Source: Microbispora bryophytorum
GTDB lineage: Bacteria; Actinomycetota; Actinomycetes; Streptosporangiales; Streptosporangiaceae
Assembly (NCBI RefSeq): GCF_006874465.1
Contig: NZ_VIRL01000007.1
Coordinates: 186,001-250,000 of the forward strand
DNA: 64,000 bases
Direction: 5' to 3'
The notes beneath the pieces were generated by a model. The model did no database searches, was not told where the DNA came from, and saw only the letters and a program-made list of their open reading frames with translations. This document shows positions 17,278-24,924 of the stretch, piece after piece. Position 1 is the first letter of the stretch. Every line of letters begins with the position of its first letter. The translations under genes were made by a program, and so were the position numbers.

Positions 17278-18003
17278 TCAGTCGAGGAGGGCGCGGTACT
17301 TCTTGAGCTCCTTGACCTCGGCGCCCAGCGATGTGGTGGTGGCGACGGCGAGCGCCTTGGCCCCCTCGAACGCGCCGTCGGCCTGCTCGGCCCGGGCGAG
17401 CTTGATCGCGCCGTTGTCGTGCTCGATCATCAGCGTCACGTACTTGCGGTCGAAGGACGGGCCCTGCAGCTTGGCGAGCGCCTCAATCTCGGCCCGCGTC
17501 TGCGTGCCCGGCATCGCGTGGTCGCGTGGCAGCGGCTCCGCGCCCCACATGTCGAGCCAGCCCTTGAACGTGCGGATGTCGGTGTCGCGGGCCGTGGCGA
17601 CCTTCCCCGCGAACCCGCTGACCCACGGGTCGCCGGCCCGTGTCTGCGCGAGCCTCGCCATCTCCAGGGCCTGGAGGTGGTGCGGGACCATCTGCCGGGC
17701 GAACGCCACGTCGGCGGCGTCGCCCCCGGCGGACGGCGCGCCGGTCTCGTCCGGAGTGGCGCTGAGCGCGGAGTCGGGGGTCTGCGTGGCCTCGGAGCTC
17801 GGCGCGGCCTGCGAAGCGGGGGGCGTCTCGAAGGTGGCAGCGGGCGAGGCGACTACCGGAGCGGGCGAGGCGGCCCCGCTCGCCAGGTCCGGCGCGCCGC
17901 ATCCGGCGAGCAGGGCCATCGCGAGCACGCCCGTCAACGCGGCCGGTAACGCGGCCGTCACACGAGCCGGCACAGCGGGAAGCCGGCGGTTAGTGGTCGT
18001 CAC
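17278..18003 (-). CDS. DUF305 domain lipoprotein
   Basis: A 240-residue exported lipoprotein. The signal peptide ends in the lipobox LLAGC with the lipidated C35. A Ser/Ala/Pro-rich tether of about 60 residues follows, then a DUF305 domain of the ferritin-like type: DVAFARQMVPHHLQALEMARLAQ, a central WLDMWG and MIEHDNGAIKLARAE. DUF305 proteins are often linked to copper or metal stress. The His-rich motifs here (PHHLQA, EHDNGA) fit, though the second lacks the more usual HH pair. GTG 18003 is used because it gives a normal signal peptide; the longer frame to 18144 adds 47 charged residues. No metal transporter is adjacent. Confidence 0.85.
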   Translation of the reverse strand: MTTTNRRLPAVPARVTAALPAALTGVLAMALLAGCGAPDLASGAASPAPVVASPAATFETPPASQAAPSSEATQTPDSALSATPDETGAPSAGGDAADVAFARQMVPHHLQALEMARLAQTRAGDPWVSGFAGKVATARDTDIRTFKGWLDMWGAEPLPRDHAMPGTQTRAEIEALAKLQGPSFDRKYVTLMIEHDNGAIKLARAEQADGAFEGAKALAVATTTSLGAEVKELKKYRALLD

Positions 18004-18281
18004 TGGAGGGCCTTTCCGGTTCTGGCTGGCGGACGAACGCGACGGCCGCCGGGGCCGGGCACGATCGGATCCGTCCGCGATCCCTTGCCGCAGGACCCTA
18101 CCGCCGGACGGCGACTCCGGTCGCCTGGCACGGCGTTTCGGCATATTTACGGTGATTATCGGACAAGCTGGGCATCGCGTGTCAAAATTCCCATTCGCTT
18201 CCCTGGATCATCGCCGTGCTCTAGCCTCCAACTGTGCCAAACAGCAGCGAAACTCTACGAAAGGTTTCACACCGAGGAAAC

Positions 18282-18334
18282 CTCTGTTGACACGAGCGAA
18301 ACAGTGATACTTTCGCTTGGGAGCGCTCCCAAGC
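18282..18334 (+). promoter_or_regulatory. Promoter with a perfect CebR-type LacI operator
   Basis: GCTTGGGAGCGCTCCCAAGC at 18315-18334 is a perfect 20-bp palindrome. Its core TGGGAGCGCTCCCA (18318-18331) is the consensus bound by CebR-like LacI regulators of actinomycetes. A TTGACA hexamer lies at 18288-18293; no confident -10 was found. The core recurs at 20830-20843 behind the kinase gene, and the 10-mer CCTCTGTTGA occurs near both sites (18282-18291 and 20851-20860). Confidence 0.7.
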
Positions 18335-18363
18335 CGTGTGAACCTTCGGGCCGAGGAGACCGG

Positions 18364-19368
18364 ATGGCCGATCTTCCCACCCTCGCAGAGGTAGCCGCCG
18401 CAGCCGGCGTCTCCCCGGCAACAGCTTCCCGGGTCCTGACCGGCTCGGTACGCGTGACCACGTCGACCCGCCGACAAGTTCACGACGCCATGTCGCGTCT
18501 GGGCTATGTCCGGCGCCGCGCCCCCAGGGGATCCGCGGGCAGGCGGGCCGAGCAGATCATCGCCGCGGTCGTCTGCGAGCACAGTCCACGTCTTTTCACC
18601 GAGCCGTTCTACGCCAGGCTCCTGTCCGCGTGCGAGGAGGTGCTGACGACGCACGGGGTCCCCATGGTCGTAATGACCGCGACCCCTGCGACCGCCTCCA
18701 TCGCCGCGCCGCCGCTGGTCGCGGGCGCCGTCGACGGTGTCCTTCTGATCGGGGCACGGGCGCGGCACCCCCTCGCGGTCACGCTGGCCGCCTCGGGCGT
18801 CCCGGTGCGCTGTGCCGGGCGGCCGCCAGACGGCATCGACCTCCCGTTCGTCGACATGGACAACCGTGACGGCGGACGGCAGGCGGCCGAGCACCTGCTG
18901 CTCAACAACCGCAAGCACATCGCCACCATCGCCGGGCCGCCGACCCTGCCGGCCGCCCGCGACCGGCTGGAGGGCTTCCGGCAGACGCTCCGCGACGCCG
19001 GTGTGCTCGACATGCCCGTGGCGTACGGCGACTTCACCCACGCGTCGGGCGCGCACGCCATGCAGTGGCTGCTGCAGCGGGCGCCGCACCTCGACGCCGT
19101 GTTCGCGGCGTCGGACGTGATGGCGGCCGGGGCGATGCAGACGCTGCGCCGCGCCGGGCGGAAGGTGCCGGACGACGTGGCCGTCATCGGATACGACGAC
19201 GCGCCCGTGGCCAGGCACACCTCGCCGACGCTGACCACGGTCAGGCAGCCCGTCGAGGAAATGGCCACGCTCGCCGCACGACTGCTTCTCATGACACTCG
19301 GGGACGGGGACAATCCCAAGGGCAATCCGGTGCTGCCCACGGAACTGGTGGTTCGTGAATCGGCCTGA
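18364..19368 (+). CDS. LacI family transcriptional regulator (CebR-like DNA-binding domain)
   Basis: A 334-residue LacI/GalR regulator. The N-terminal helix-turn-helix TLAEVAAAAGVSPATASRVLTGSVRV is close to those of CebR-type repressors, in agreement with the perfect CebR-type operator 30 bp upstream, so autoregulation is likely. The periplasmic-binding-protein-like ligand domain is complete (VDGVLLIGARAR, ADVDMDNRDGGRQAAEHLL-type region, AVIGYDDAPVARHTSPTLTTVRQPVEEMA). Its 3-prime end overlaps the Ser/Thr kinase start at 19355 by 14 bp, so the two are translationally coupled. That partner is unusual, since LacI regulators normally accompany sugar transporters or glycosidases and none is here. 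The ligand is unknown. Confidence 0.88.
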   Translation: MADLPTLAEVAAAAGVSPATASRVLTGSVRVTTSTRRQVHDAMSRLGYVRRRAPRGSAGRRAEQIIAAVVCEHSPRLFTEPFYARLLSACEEVLTTHGVPMVVMTATPATASIAAPPLVAGAVDGVLLIGARARHPLAVTLAASGVPVRCAGRPPDGIDLPFVDMDNRDGGRQAAEHLLLNNRKHIATIAGPPTLPAARDRLEGFRQTLRDAGVLDMPVAYGDFTHASGAHAMQWLLQRAPHLDAVFAASDVMAAGAMQTLRRAGRKVPDDVAVIGYDDAPVARHTSPTLTTVRQPVEEMATLAARLLLMTLGDGDNPKGNPVLPTELVVRESA

Positions 19369-20827
19369 GCTTCGAGAAGGCGATGTCCTGACCCGTCGCT
19401 ATCTGCTCCAGGAGCGGATAGCGACGGGTGGGATGTCGGTCATCTGGCGTGCCTTCGACCAGTCACTCCAACGCGTGGTCGCGATCAAGGTGCTGGACGG
19501 CTCGCTCGACGACGACAACCCCGGACGGGAACTCATGCGCCGGGAGGCCAGAGCCACCGCCCGGCTGATCCACCCGGACGCGATCGAGGTCTACGACTAC
19601 GGCGAGACGGTCACGAACGGTGGCAGGCTGGCGTCCTTCGTGGTCATGCGCCTGCTGGAGGGCCGGTCGCTGGCCGACCGGATCGTCGAGGGCCCGTTGC
19701 CCTGGGCCGAGGCGGTGGAGATCGCCGCCGGGCTGGCGAAGGTGCTGACGGCGGCGCACGACCGGGGCATCGTCCACCGGGACGTCACCCCGGAGAACGT
19801 GCTGCTCGCCGAGGACGGGCCCAAGCTGCTCGACTTCGGCATCGCCGCGTTCGTCGGCGACGCCGACGACCACCTCGTCGCCGACTTCGGCACCCCGCCG
19901 TACGTCGCGCCGGAGCGGCTGAAGGGGACGACGGCCGACCCGGCCGTGGACGTCTACGCGCTCGGCGTGCTGCTGTTCGAGATGCTCACGGGCGCGCTGC
20001 CCTACCCGGAGAAGACCTGGGAGGCGATCGAGGCGGCGCGGCGGGAGGGTCCGCCGCCGGCGCCCGAGGGGGTGCCGGGCCTGCCGCAGGAGGTCACCGA
20101 CCTGTGCCGGCGCTGCCTGTGCCCCGATCCCGTGGACCGGCCGAGCGCGCGGGCCGTCGCCGCCGCCCTGACCACGATGAACAAGCCGCCAGGACCACGC
20201 GGAGCCGGCTGGGGCGCCGCCGCCGTCGGGGCCGCGGCCCTGGGCGGCATCCTCTGGTTCACCCAGACGCACGGTCCGGAGGTCGCAGCCGTCACCGTGC
20301 TGGCCAGCCCTTCGCCCACGCTCACGCAGACCATCGTCTCGCCGCCGCCGCAGGTCGAAGCCATCGCCGTACCCCGGCACACGGTCGCGCCCGTCGCGGA
20401 CCCCATGAGCACCGCCGCGCCGGCCCGGCGTCACCCCTCCCCCTCGATCAGCGTCAAGGCCGTCAAGAAGGACCGGCACACCGGGGACACCCTCCGGCGG
20501 CCGAAGACCTCGGCCACCTCCGAGTCCGACGTGGCGCCGCTGCCGCTGGCCCTCACGGCCGCACCGCTGCGGGTCGACACCGCTGTCCGGCAGTTCAACC
20601 TGCTCACGGACGGCGCGGAGGCCACCGACGACATCGACGACGACGTCGCGCTCGACCTCAAACAGGTGCTGCGCAACGCCGTCGCCAGCGGTGAGGGGCT
20701 GTCCGGCATCCGCACCAAGATCGAGGTCCGCTATCAGGAGGGACGGCTGCCCTCCACGCTGAAGGAGGAACTACTGGCCGCGCTCGATCGGGTCGAAGCC
20801 GCTCTCGCCGAGGCCAGCAACACCTGA
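19355..20827 (+). CDS. Membrane Ser/Thr protein kinase (Hanks type)
   Basis: A 490-residue PknB-like kinase. The cytosolic catalytic domain spans about 15-270: glycine loop IATGGMSVIWRAF, ATP-anchoring K45 in VVAIKVL, catalytic D143 in IVHRDVTPENVLL, metal-binding D160 in LLDFGIA, then APERLKG. Instead of the usual HRDxKPxN lysine the loop reads HRDVTPEN. A single transmembrane helix follows (about 281-303, WGAAAVGAAALGGILWF). The extracellular part is a Ser/Thr/Pro-rich stretch and a helical C-terminus (TDGAEATDDIDDDVALDLKQVLRNAVASGEGLSGIRTKIEVRYQEGRLPSTLKEELLAALDRVEAAL), with no PASTA repeats. It begins inside the LacI gene by overlap. Co-transcription with a LacI regulator suggests sugar-dependent kinase levels. 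Confidence 0.88.
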   Translation: MNRPELREGDVLTRRYLLQERIATGGMSVIWRAFDQSLQRVVAIKVLDGSLDDDNPGRELMRREARATARLIHPDAIEVYDYGETVTNGGRLASFVVMRLLEGRSLADRIVEGPLPWAEAVEIAAGLAKVLTAAHDRGIVHRDVTPENVLLAEDGPKLLDFGIAAFVGDADDHLVADFGTPPYVAPERLKGTTADPAVDVYALGVLLFEMLTGALPYPEKTWEAIEAARREGPPPAPEGVPGLPQEVTDLCRRCLCPDPVDRPSARAVAAALTTMNKPPGPRGAGWGAAAVGAAALGGILWFTQTHGPEVAAVTVLASPSPTLTQTIVSPPPQVEAIAVPRHTVAPVADPMSTAAPARRHPSPSISVKAVKKDRHTGDTLRRPKTSATSESDVAPLPLALTAAPLRVDTAVRQFNLLTDGAEATDDIDDDVALDLKQVLRNAVASGEGLSGIRTKIEVRYQEGRLPSTLKEELLAALDRVEAALAEASNT

Positions 20828-20829
20828 AG

Positions 20830-20877
20830 TGGGAGCGCTCCCAGAACAACCCTCTGTTGAGTTCGGTCAAGACCGAA
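20830..20877. promoter_or_regulatory. Second CebR-type operator and a 16-bp dyad after the kinase gene
   Basis: TGGGAGCGCTCCCA at 20830-20843 begins two bases after the kinase stop codon. It has no loop, so it is an operator shape and not a terminator. TTCGGTC-AA-GACCGAA follows at 20862-20877. The first site matches the operator upstream of the LacI gene, so the two-gene operon is bracketed by sites about 2.5 kb apart. Looping, a roadblock or a relic promoter are all possible. Confidence 0.6.
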
Positions 20878-20970
20878 AGTCCGAGTGCGTCCGTTAAGCG
20901 GCCACCCTGCGACCGAAATCATCTTCTAGTGCCGAGGGCCGGCCGACGACGTCCCGCCCTCGCCCGGCGG

Positions 20971-21630
20971 TCAGATCCGCCTGATCGTCGCAAGCCAGGC
21001 GGGTGCGCCGTCATCGTGATATCTCGTCCGAACCCGGTCCGGTTCGACGGCCACGACGCTCCATCCGCCGCCCGGAGCGAACGCCGCTCCGAGCTCTTCC
21101 CGGCCGACCGGGTGCGGCCCGGTGCCGGGACCCTGGTCGCTGAAGCACAACACGTACAGCGTTCCACCGCGTTCCGTCACCGACGCGAGACTCCTCACGT
21201 ATCGGGATCGCTCGTCGCCGTCGAAGGTGTGGAACAGCCCGCAGTCCAGCACCGTCCCGAACCCGCGCCCCAGACGATCCAGACGCAGGGCGTCGGCCGC
21301 GGCGAACTCAACCTGGACCCCACGGTCGCCGGCCTTCTCCCGGGCGATCGTCAACGCCGTCTCGGCCACGTCGACGCCCAGAACCGGCAGCCCCAGCGCG
21401 GCGAGGTGAAGCGCGTTCTCGCCGGTCCCGCAGCCCGCGTCGAGAACCGCCCCGGCGAATGCGCCTTCGGATGCGAGGCGCACTATCGCCGGCTGCGGCC
21501 GTTCGATGTCCCAAGGCGCGGGACCGTCGTGGTACGACGCGTCCCACGACAGTCCCGTCATCCGTTCATGACTGGTCGGTTTCCGCCCACCGAACGGATC
21601 GTCGGCGGGGCTTTTCGAGCGCTCCGGCAC
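20971..21630 (-). CDS. Class I SAM-dependent methyltransferase (small-molecule type)
   Basis: A 219-residue methyltransferase with the Rossmann fold seen in thiopurine/tellurite-type enzymes. The SAM motif VLDAGCGTGENALHLAALG begins near residue 63, the acidic strand-2 end is GVDVAETAL, and motif IV is FGTVLDCGLFHTF. The start WDASYHDGPAPWDIERPQPAIVRL is typical of this small-molecule group, whose substrates are mostly unknown; detoxification of thiols or metalloids is common. The start could be the ATG at 21630 or one at 21561. It is a single gene, divergent from mscL. Confidence 0.85.
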   Translation of the reverse strand: MPERSKSPADDPFGGRKPTSHERMTGLSWDASYHDGPAPWDIERPQPAIVRLASEGAFAGAVLDAGCGTGENALHLAALGLPVLGVDVAETALTIAREKAGDRGVQVEFAAADALRLDRLGRGFGTVLDCGLFHTFDGDERSRYVRSLASVTERGGTLYVLCFSDQGPGTGPHPVGREELGAAFAPGGGWSVVAVEPDRVRTRYHDDGAPAWLATIRRI

Positions 21631-21719
21631 CTTCTTCTCCTTCCTCCCCGATTCCTACGGTCCACTGTCCGGGTCACGCCCTTGCACAGGAAAGGCAGAA
21701 CCGGATAGATCGTTGTCTC

Positions 21720-22148
21720 ATGAGCGGATTCAAGAAGTTCCTCATGCGGGGCAATCTGGTGGAGCTCGCCGTCGCCGTGGTCGTGGGCGCGACGTTCAGC
21801 GGGCTCATCCAGGCCCTCGTGCAGGACCTGGTCACCCCCCTGATCGCGGCCGTCACCGGCGGGAGGCAACCCGACTTCTCCAGCTACAAGTTCACCGTCA
21901 ACGGCGCCGTGTTCAAGTACGGCGACTTCGTCAACCACCTGCTGACGTTCCTCATCGTCGCCGCCGTGATCTACTGGCTGGTCGTCCTGCCGATGACCCG
22001 CTTCCTGAGCCACTTCGACACCAAAAAGGAGGCTGCCGAGAAGAAGTGCCCCGAGTGCCTGTCGGACATCCCCGTCGACGCCCGCCGCTGTGCCTTCTGC
22101 ACGGTCGAACTGTCCCCCGTCCCCGCCGCCGACAAGCCCCCTGCCTGA
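21720..22148 (+). CDS. mscL: Large-conductance mechanosensitive channel MscL with zinc-ribbon tail
   Basis: A 142-residue pentameric tension-gated channel that releases solutes on osmotic downshock. The N-terminal helix MSGFKKFLMRGNLVELAVAVVVGATFSGLIQALVQDLVTPLI matches MscL S1 and TM1 with the pore-lining GAT. TM2 is LLTFLIVAAVIYWLVVLPM. After the usual DTKKEAAEKK the tail continues KKCPECLSDIPVDARRCAFCTVEL: two CxxC knuckles that should bind one zinc. Model MscL proteins from E. coli and mycobacteria lack this tail, but related ribbons occur in actinomycete homologues. The ATG at 21720 gives the exact family start. It is likely monocistronic. Confidence 0.93.
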   Translation: MSGFKKFLMRGNLVELAVAVVVGATFSGLIQALVQDLVTPLIAAVTGGRQPDFSSYKFTVNGAVFKYGDFVNHLLTFLIVAAVIYWLVVLPMTRFLSHFDTKKEAAEKKCPECLSDIPVDARRCAFCTVELSPVPAADKPPA

Positions 22149-22173
22149 CCTCTCCGCAGGCCCGCCCTCCTGG

Positions 22174-22767
22174 TCAGGGCCGGAATCGGGTCAGCGTCCG
22201 CTCCCCCGCCTCCGCCGACTCCGAGGGGACGGGGCGGTTAGTGCGCCGCAGCACGTCCACGATGACGAGCGACGTCCGCTGAGGATCCCTGGTGATCCGC
22301 ACCCCTTGGGCCAGCCAGCACGCGGCGGCGATCATGTCCCGGGCCCGTTCGAGGTCGCCCGGGCTGGTCCCCGCCCTGCACCACACCCACAGGCGCTCGC
22401 CGAACGGCTCCGGCCTCGTACGGAGGATCATGGGCAGCTTGCCCCGCCGGTTGACGATCAACGCCTCGGCGCAGGCCTTCCGTACACGGTGGGGCGTCAC
22501 CACGCACCAGAAGCGGGCCGCCACCTCCCGGCGGGCCTGCGGCCACAGCAGAACGAGCAGGCAGACCAGGGAACCGGTGACGATCGTGACGGCCGGGCCC
22601 GCCGTCCGTACAGCGATGATCACGACCGCCGGCCCTCCAACCACCAGCACCGCCTCGTAACGCCACCTCCACAGCACCAACAGCGGTCCCGGCCGTGCGA
22701 CGGGAGAGGTCTCCCGCTCGATGAAACGCAGGACCAGGTGCGGGTTCCGTCGGACCTGGTGCCTCAT
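22174..22767 (-). CDS. Membrane protein resembling the N-terminal part of FtsK/TraB-type conjugation proteins
   Basis: A 197-residue protein. Residues about 1-30 are basic (MRHQVRRNPHLVLRFIERET) and two hydrophobic helices follow (YEAVLVVGGPAVVIIAVRTAGPAVTIVTGSLVCLLVLLW). The C-terminal half (MILRTRPEPFGERLWVWCRAGTSPGDLERARDMIAAACWLAQGVRITRDPQRTSLVIVDVLRRTNRP) resembles the region before the ATPase in FtsK/SpoIIIE-like proteins of actinomycete integrative elements. The ATPase itself is missing: the gene stops at 22174 just after mscL. It may be a truncated element gene or a stand-alone relative. Its start overlaps the upstream zinc-ribbon gene as ATGA, so the two are coupled. The resemblance is from memory and needs a profile search. 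Confidence 0.6.
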   Translation of the reverse strand: MRHQVRRNPHLVLRFIERETSPVARPGPLLVLWRWRYEAVLVVGGPAVVIIAVRTAGPAVTIVTGSLVCLLVLLWPQARREVAARFWCVVTPHRVRKACAEALIVNRRGKLPMILRTRPEPFGERLWVWCRAGTSPGDLERARDMIAAACWLAQGVRITRDPQRTSLVIVDVLRRTNRPVPSESAEAGERTLTRFRP

Positions 22768-23042
22768 GACCGGCCGCCCGAGGGTCGCTCGGGCCGGCGG
22801 GAGGCCGGCGGTTCGAGCAGATTGACCCGCCCGGTGCCCCGGCATCGGCGGCACGGCAGCCCCGTGGGGCACCGCCCCTTGGCGGAACAGACCTTGCAGG
22901 CGGTGAGCGCGTCGAACCGCGTGTCGCGGTAGGTATGCGTGTGCCAGGTGCGCCGGATCTCCCAGCGCTGCACCCACGCGAACGCGTCGATCTCGGCGAA
23001 CGCCTCCTCGCCCGCCTTCCAAAGGAGGGCGATGATGCGCAT
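22764..23042 (-). CDS. Small zinc-ribbon protein of integrative-element type
   Basis: A 92-residue protein. Residues about 47-72 hold a DnaJ-like zinc ribbon, CKVCSAKGRCPTGLPCRRCRGTGRV, with four or more metal-ligand Cys. The N-terminal half (MRIIALLWKAGEEAFAEIDAFAWVQRWEIRRTWHTHTYRDTRFDAL) is helical. The 3-prime end overlaps the next gene by four bases (ATGA). Small genes of this kind often precede the transfer gene of actinomycete integrative elements. The ATG at 23042 has only a weak ribosome site; ATG 23072 is an alternative. Function is unknown; nucleic-acid binding is plausible. Confidence 0.6.
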   Translation of the reverse strand: MRIIALLWKAGEEAFAEIDAFAWVQRWEIRRTWHTHTYRDTRFDALTACKVCSAKGRCPTGLPCRRCRGTGRVNLLEPPASRRPERPSGGRS

Positions 23043-23398
23043 CCGTAACCCTGGAGGGGAAGGAACGCGCATGTTCTTGTTGTTACAGTGCACGGGATCA
23101 TCCCTTTGCTGATCAGGCAGGTTGGATGGTCGTCTGCGCTGGGTCGATGTGCCACCATCGGCCCAGCAGCGCGTTTCAGGGGATAGGGGCCGAAAGACAA
23201 GGCCCCGATGCGCATCGCCTCCCTCCGGGAACCGGCCGGTCCAGCCGCCACGTTGAGGCTTATGCCGTGTTTCGTACCCCTCCTTTGCCGTTGGCAATCG
23301 CATTTTGGCAATTACCATTGGCATTCCCCGGCGGTACTTGCCAGCTGCGTGGTAACGTGCGGATCTACACGCTTCACGGGCTCAGAAGGTGACCGCTC
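23043..23398. promoter_or_regulatory. Divergent control region with three TTGGCAAT-type repeats
   Basis: These 356 bases carry no gene. They separate the zinc-ribbon gene (minus) from the XRE regulator (plus). TTGGCAAT occurs at 23291-23298 and 23305-23312 and TTGGCATT at 23318-23325, a spacing of 13-14 bp. The GC content drops locally here. The repeats are candidate binding sites of the XRE protein. AGAAGGTGA at 23384-23392 is the ribosome site of the XRE gene. Confidence 0.45.
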
Positions 23399-24262
23399 AT
23401 GGCCGGGACGAACGTGACACTTCGCCGGCGCCAGCTGGCCAGCCGGTTGAGAGAACTGCGGCACGCCGCCGACCTGACGGTGGAGCAGGCAGCCGAGGAA
23501 CTGCTGTGCAGCCCAGCCAAGATCAGTCGAATGGAGACGGCGCAACGGGGCGTCAGTCAGCGAGATGTGCGCGACTTGTGCCGTATTTACCGGGTGTCGG
23601 ACGAGAACCTCGTCCGGCAACTGATGAACTGGGCGAGGGAATCCCGCCTTCCCGGCCTACGCCAGGAGTACGGCGACCTCGGCTACGACGCGATCTACAC
23701 CTTCATGGATCTGGAGGCGGCCGCATCCTCCATCACCGAGTTGCAGATTAATTACCTGCCCGCCCTGTTCCAGACCGAGGAGTACGCCCGCGCTCTGATC
23801 CGCGGCCTACTCCCAGGCATCGAGCAGGAAGTGCTGGAACGACGGGTCGAAGCCCGCATGAGTCGTCAAAATCTCCTGCTGCGCAATGATCCACCCCGCT
23901 ACCGGACCTTCATCGATGAGGCGGCACTGCGCCGGGTGACGGGAGATCCCGCGATCATGGAGGCGCAACTGGAGCGCCTGCTCGTCCTGGGACAGGCACC
24001 GCATGTGACGGTACAGGTGATCCCATTCACCGCCGGGCCATACATGTGCGCGGACGACCCGTTCGTGATGTTCAAGTTCAAGGACCAGAGCCTGCCGGAC
24101 GTCGTCTACCGGGAGTCGCTGGACCGGGTCGAGTATCTGGAGAGGCCGAACGAGTTAGCCGTTTATCGGGAAGGGGTCGACCGCCTGCGCGCGGTGGCGC
24201 TCTCCCCCAACGAGTCCCTCAAGCACATTGCCGGTGCGAAAACGGACTTCAGCACCACCTGA
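23399..24262 (+). CDS. XRE family regulator with DUF5753 domain
   Basis: A 287-residue helix-turn-helix protein. Residues about 10-65 form the XRE domain (RRRQLASRLRELRHAADLTVEQAAEELLCSPAKISRMETAQRGV). The remainder is DUF5753 (YLPALFQTEEYARALIRGLLPG, VEARMSRQNLL, FIDEAALRRVTGDPAIMEAQLERLL, VTVQVIPFTAGPYMCADDPFVMFKF). This family, related to WhiJ of Streptomyces, is encoded next to DUF397 partners and modulates development or antibiotic production. Here two DUF397 genes follow on the same strand after 62 and 108-bp gaps, so the set is a typical regulator/partner group. Confidence 0.9.
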   Translation: MAGTNVTLRRRQLASRLRELRHAADLTVEQAAEELLCSPAKISRMETAQRGVSQRDVRDLCRIYRVSDENLVRQLMNWARESRLPGLRQEYGDLGYDAIYTFMDLEAAASSITELQINYLPALFQTEEYARALIRGLLPGIEQEVLERRVEARMSRQNLLLRNDPPRYRTFIDEAALRRVTGDPAIMEAQLERLLVLGQAPHVTVQVIPFTAGPYMCADDPFVMFKFKDQSLPDVVYRESLDRVEYLERPNELAVYREGVDRLRAVALSPNESLKHIAGAKTDFSTT

Positions 24263-24324
24263 AATATTGACCACTCAGGAGCGCCTACGTCTCTGCGGAC
24301 ACTCTAGCCGAGAGACATGAACAG

Positions 24325-24540
24325 ATGAAACTATCCGACGAGTTGCCGGCCACCGAGCCGGAATGGCGCATCTCCTCGCGTTGCAGCGGTGGGAACTGCG
24401 TACAGTTTTCCCAGGTCAACGGAGGGGTTGCTCTGCGGGATTCGAAGAATCCCAACGCGGGCACGCTCTTCTATTCAGCGCAGGAATGGCACGCTTTCCT
24501 GGCGGCTGCGAAGGCGGGTGCCTACGACGTGACGAAGTGA
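24325..24540 (+). CDS. DUF397 domain protein
   Basis: A 71-residue protein made entirely of a DUF397 domain: EWRISSRCSGGNCVQFSQVNGGVALRDSKNPNAGTLFYSAQEWHAFLAAAKAGAYDV. The C-x-x-x-x-C, RDSK and EW-F motifs are all present. Such proteins pair with XRE/DUF5753 regulators as in the WhiJ system and may act as their antagonists. The ribosome site GAGAGAC precedes the ATG by eight bases. It sits directly downstream of the XRE gene. Confidence 0.9.
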   Translation: MKLSDELPATEPEWRISSRCSGGNCVQFSQVNGGVALRDSKNPNAGTLFYSAQEWHAFLAAAKAGAYDVTK

Positions 24541-24648
24541 CCTGCTCACTGGCCACTATGCGCGTAAGGCCTCCGAAGGTACATTTAGCGTAACTAGGTA
24601 CTTTCGCGGTTAATCACGCAGCCTGCGGGTGAGCATTCGGGAGGGTGA

Positions 24649-24852
24649 ATGGCCGGCCGACCCACGTTCAGCGAGGTGACATGGCGGCGGGCATGCGGCG
24701 GCGGAAACTGCGTCGAAGTGGCCTTCCAGGATGGACACGTGGGCGTACGTGACGGAAAGCGAGGCGGCGAGGGCCCGATCCTCACCTTCACGGCCGAGGA
24801 ATGGCAGACCTTCGTCGAGGACGTCAAGGACGGCCGCTTCGACCTGCCCTGA
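24649..24852 (+). CDS. Second DUF397 domain protein
   Basis: A 67-residue DUF397 protein (TFSEVTWRRACGGGNCVEVAFQDGHVGVRDGKRGGEGPILTFTAEEWQTFVEDVKDGRFDLP) with a good GGAGGGTGA ribosome site. It differs clearly from its neighbour: RDGK replaces RDSK and the C-terminus is more acidic. A perfect terminator hairpin follows 22 bases after the stop. Two DUF397 partners for one XRE gene is a common but unexplained arrangement. Confidence 0.88.
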   Translation: MAGRPTFSEVTWRRACGGGNCVEVAFQDGHVGVRDGKRGGEGPILTFTAEEWQTFVEDVKDGRFDLP

Positions 24853-24873
24853 GGTTCCGCGCGAACGGACGAA

Positions 24874-24903
24874 GGGCTTCCCCGGCCGGAGCCGGGGAAG
24901 CCC
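24874..24903. terminator. Perfect hairpin between the DUF397 and GH87 genes
   Basis: GGGCTTCCCCGGC (24874-24886), the tetraloop CGGA and GCCGGGGAAGCCC (24891-24903) form a 13-bp perfect stem between two converging genes. It probably terminates both transcripts. Confidence 0.8.
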
Positions 24904-24924
24904 TCTACCCCTACGAGCGTTCCG

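Noticed and set aside
20830-20843. Palindrome after the kinase gene as a transcription terminator
   Set aside because: It is a continuous 14-bp palindrome without a loop and without a T-run. It matches the CebR-type operator found upstream of the same operon.
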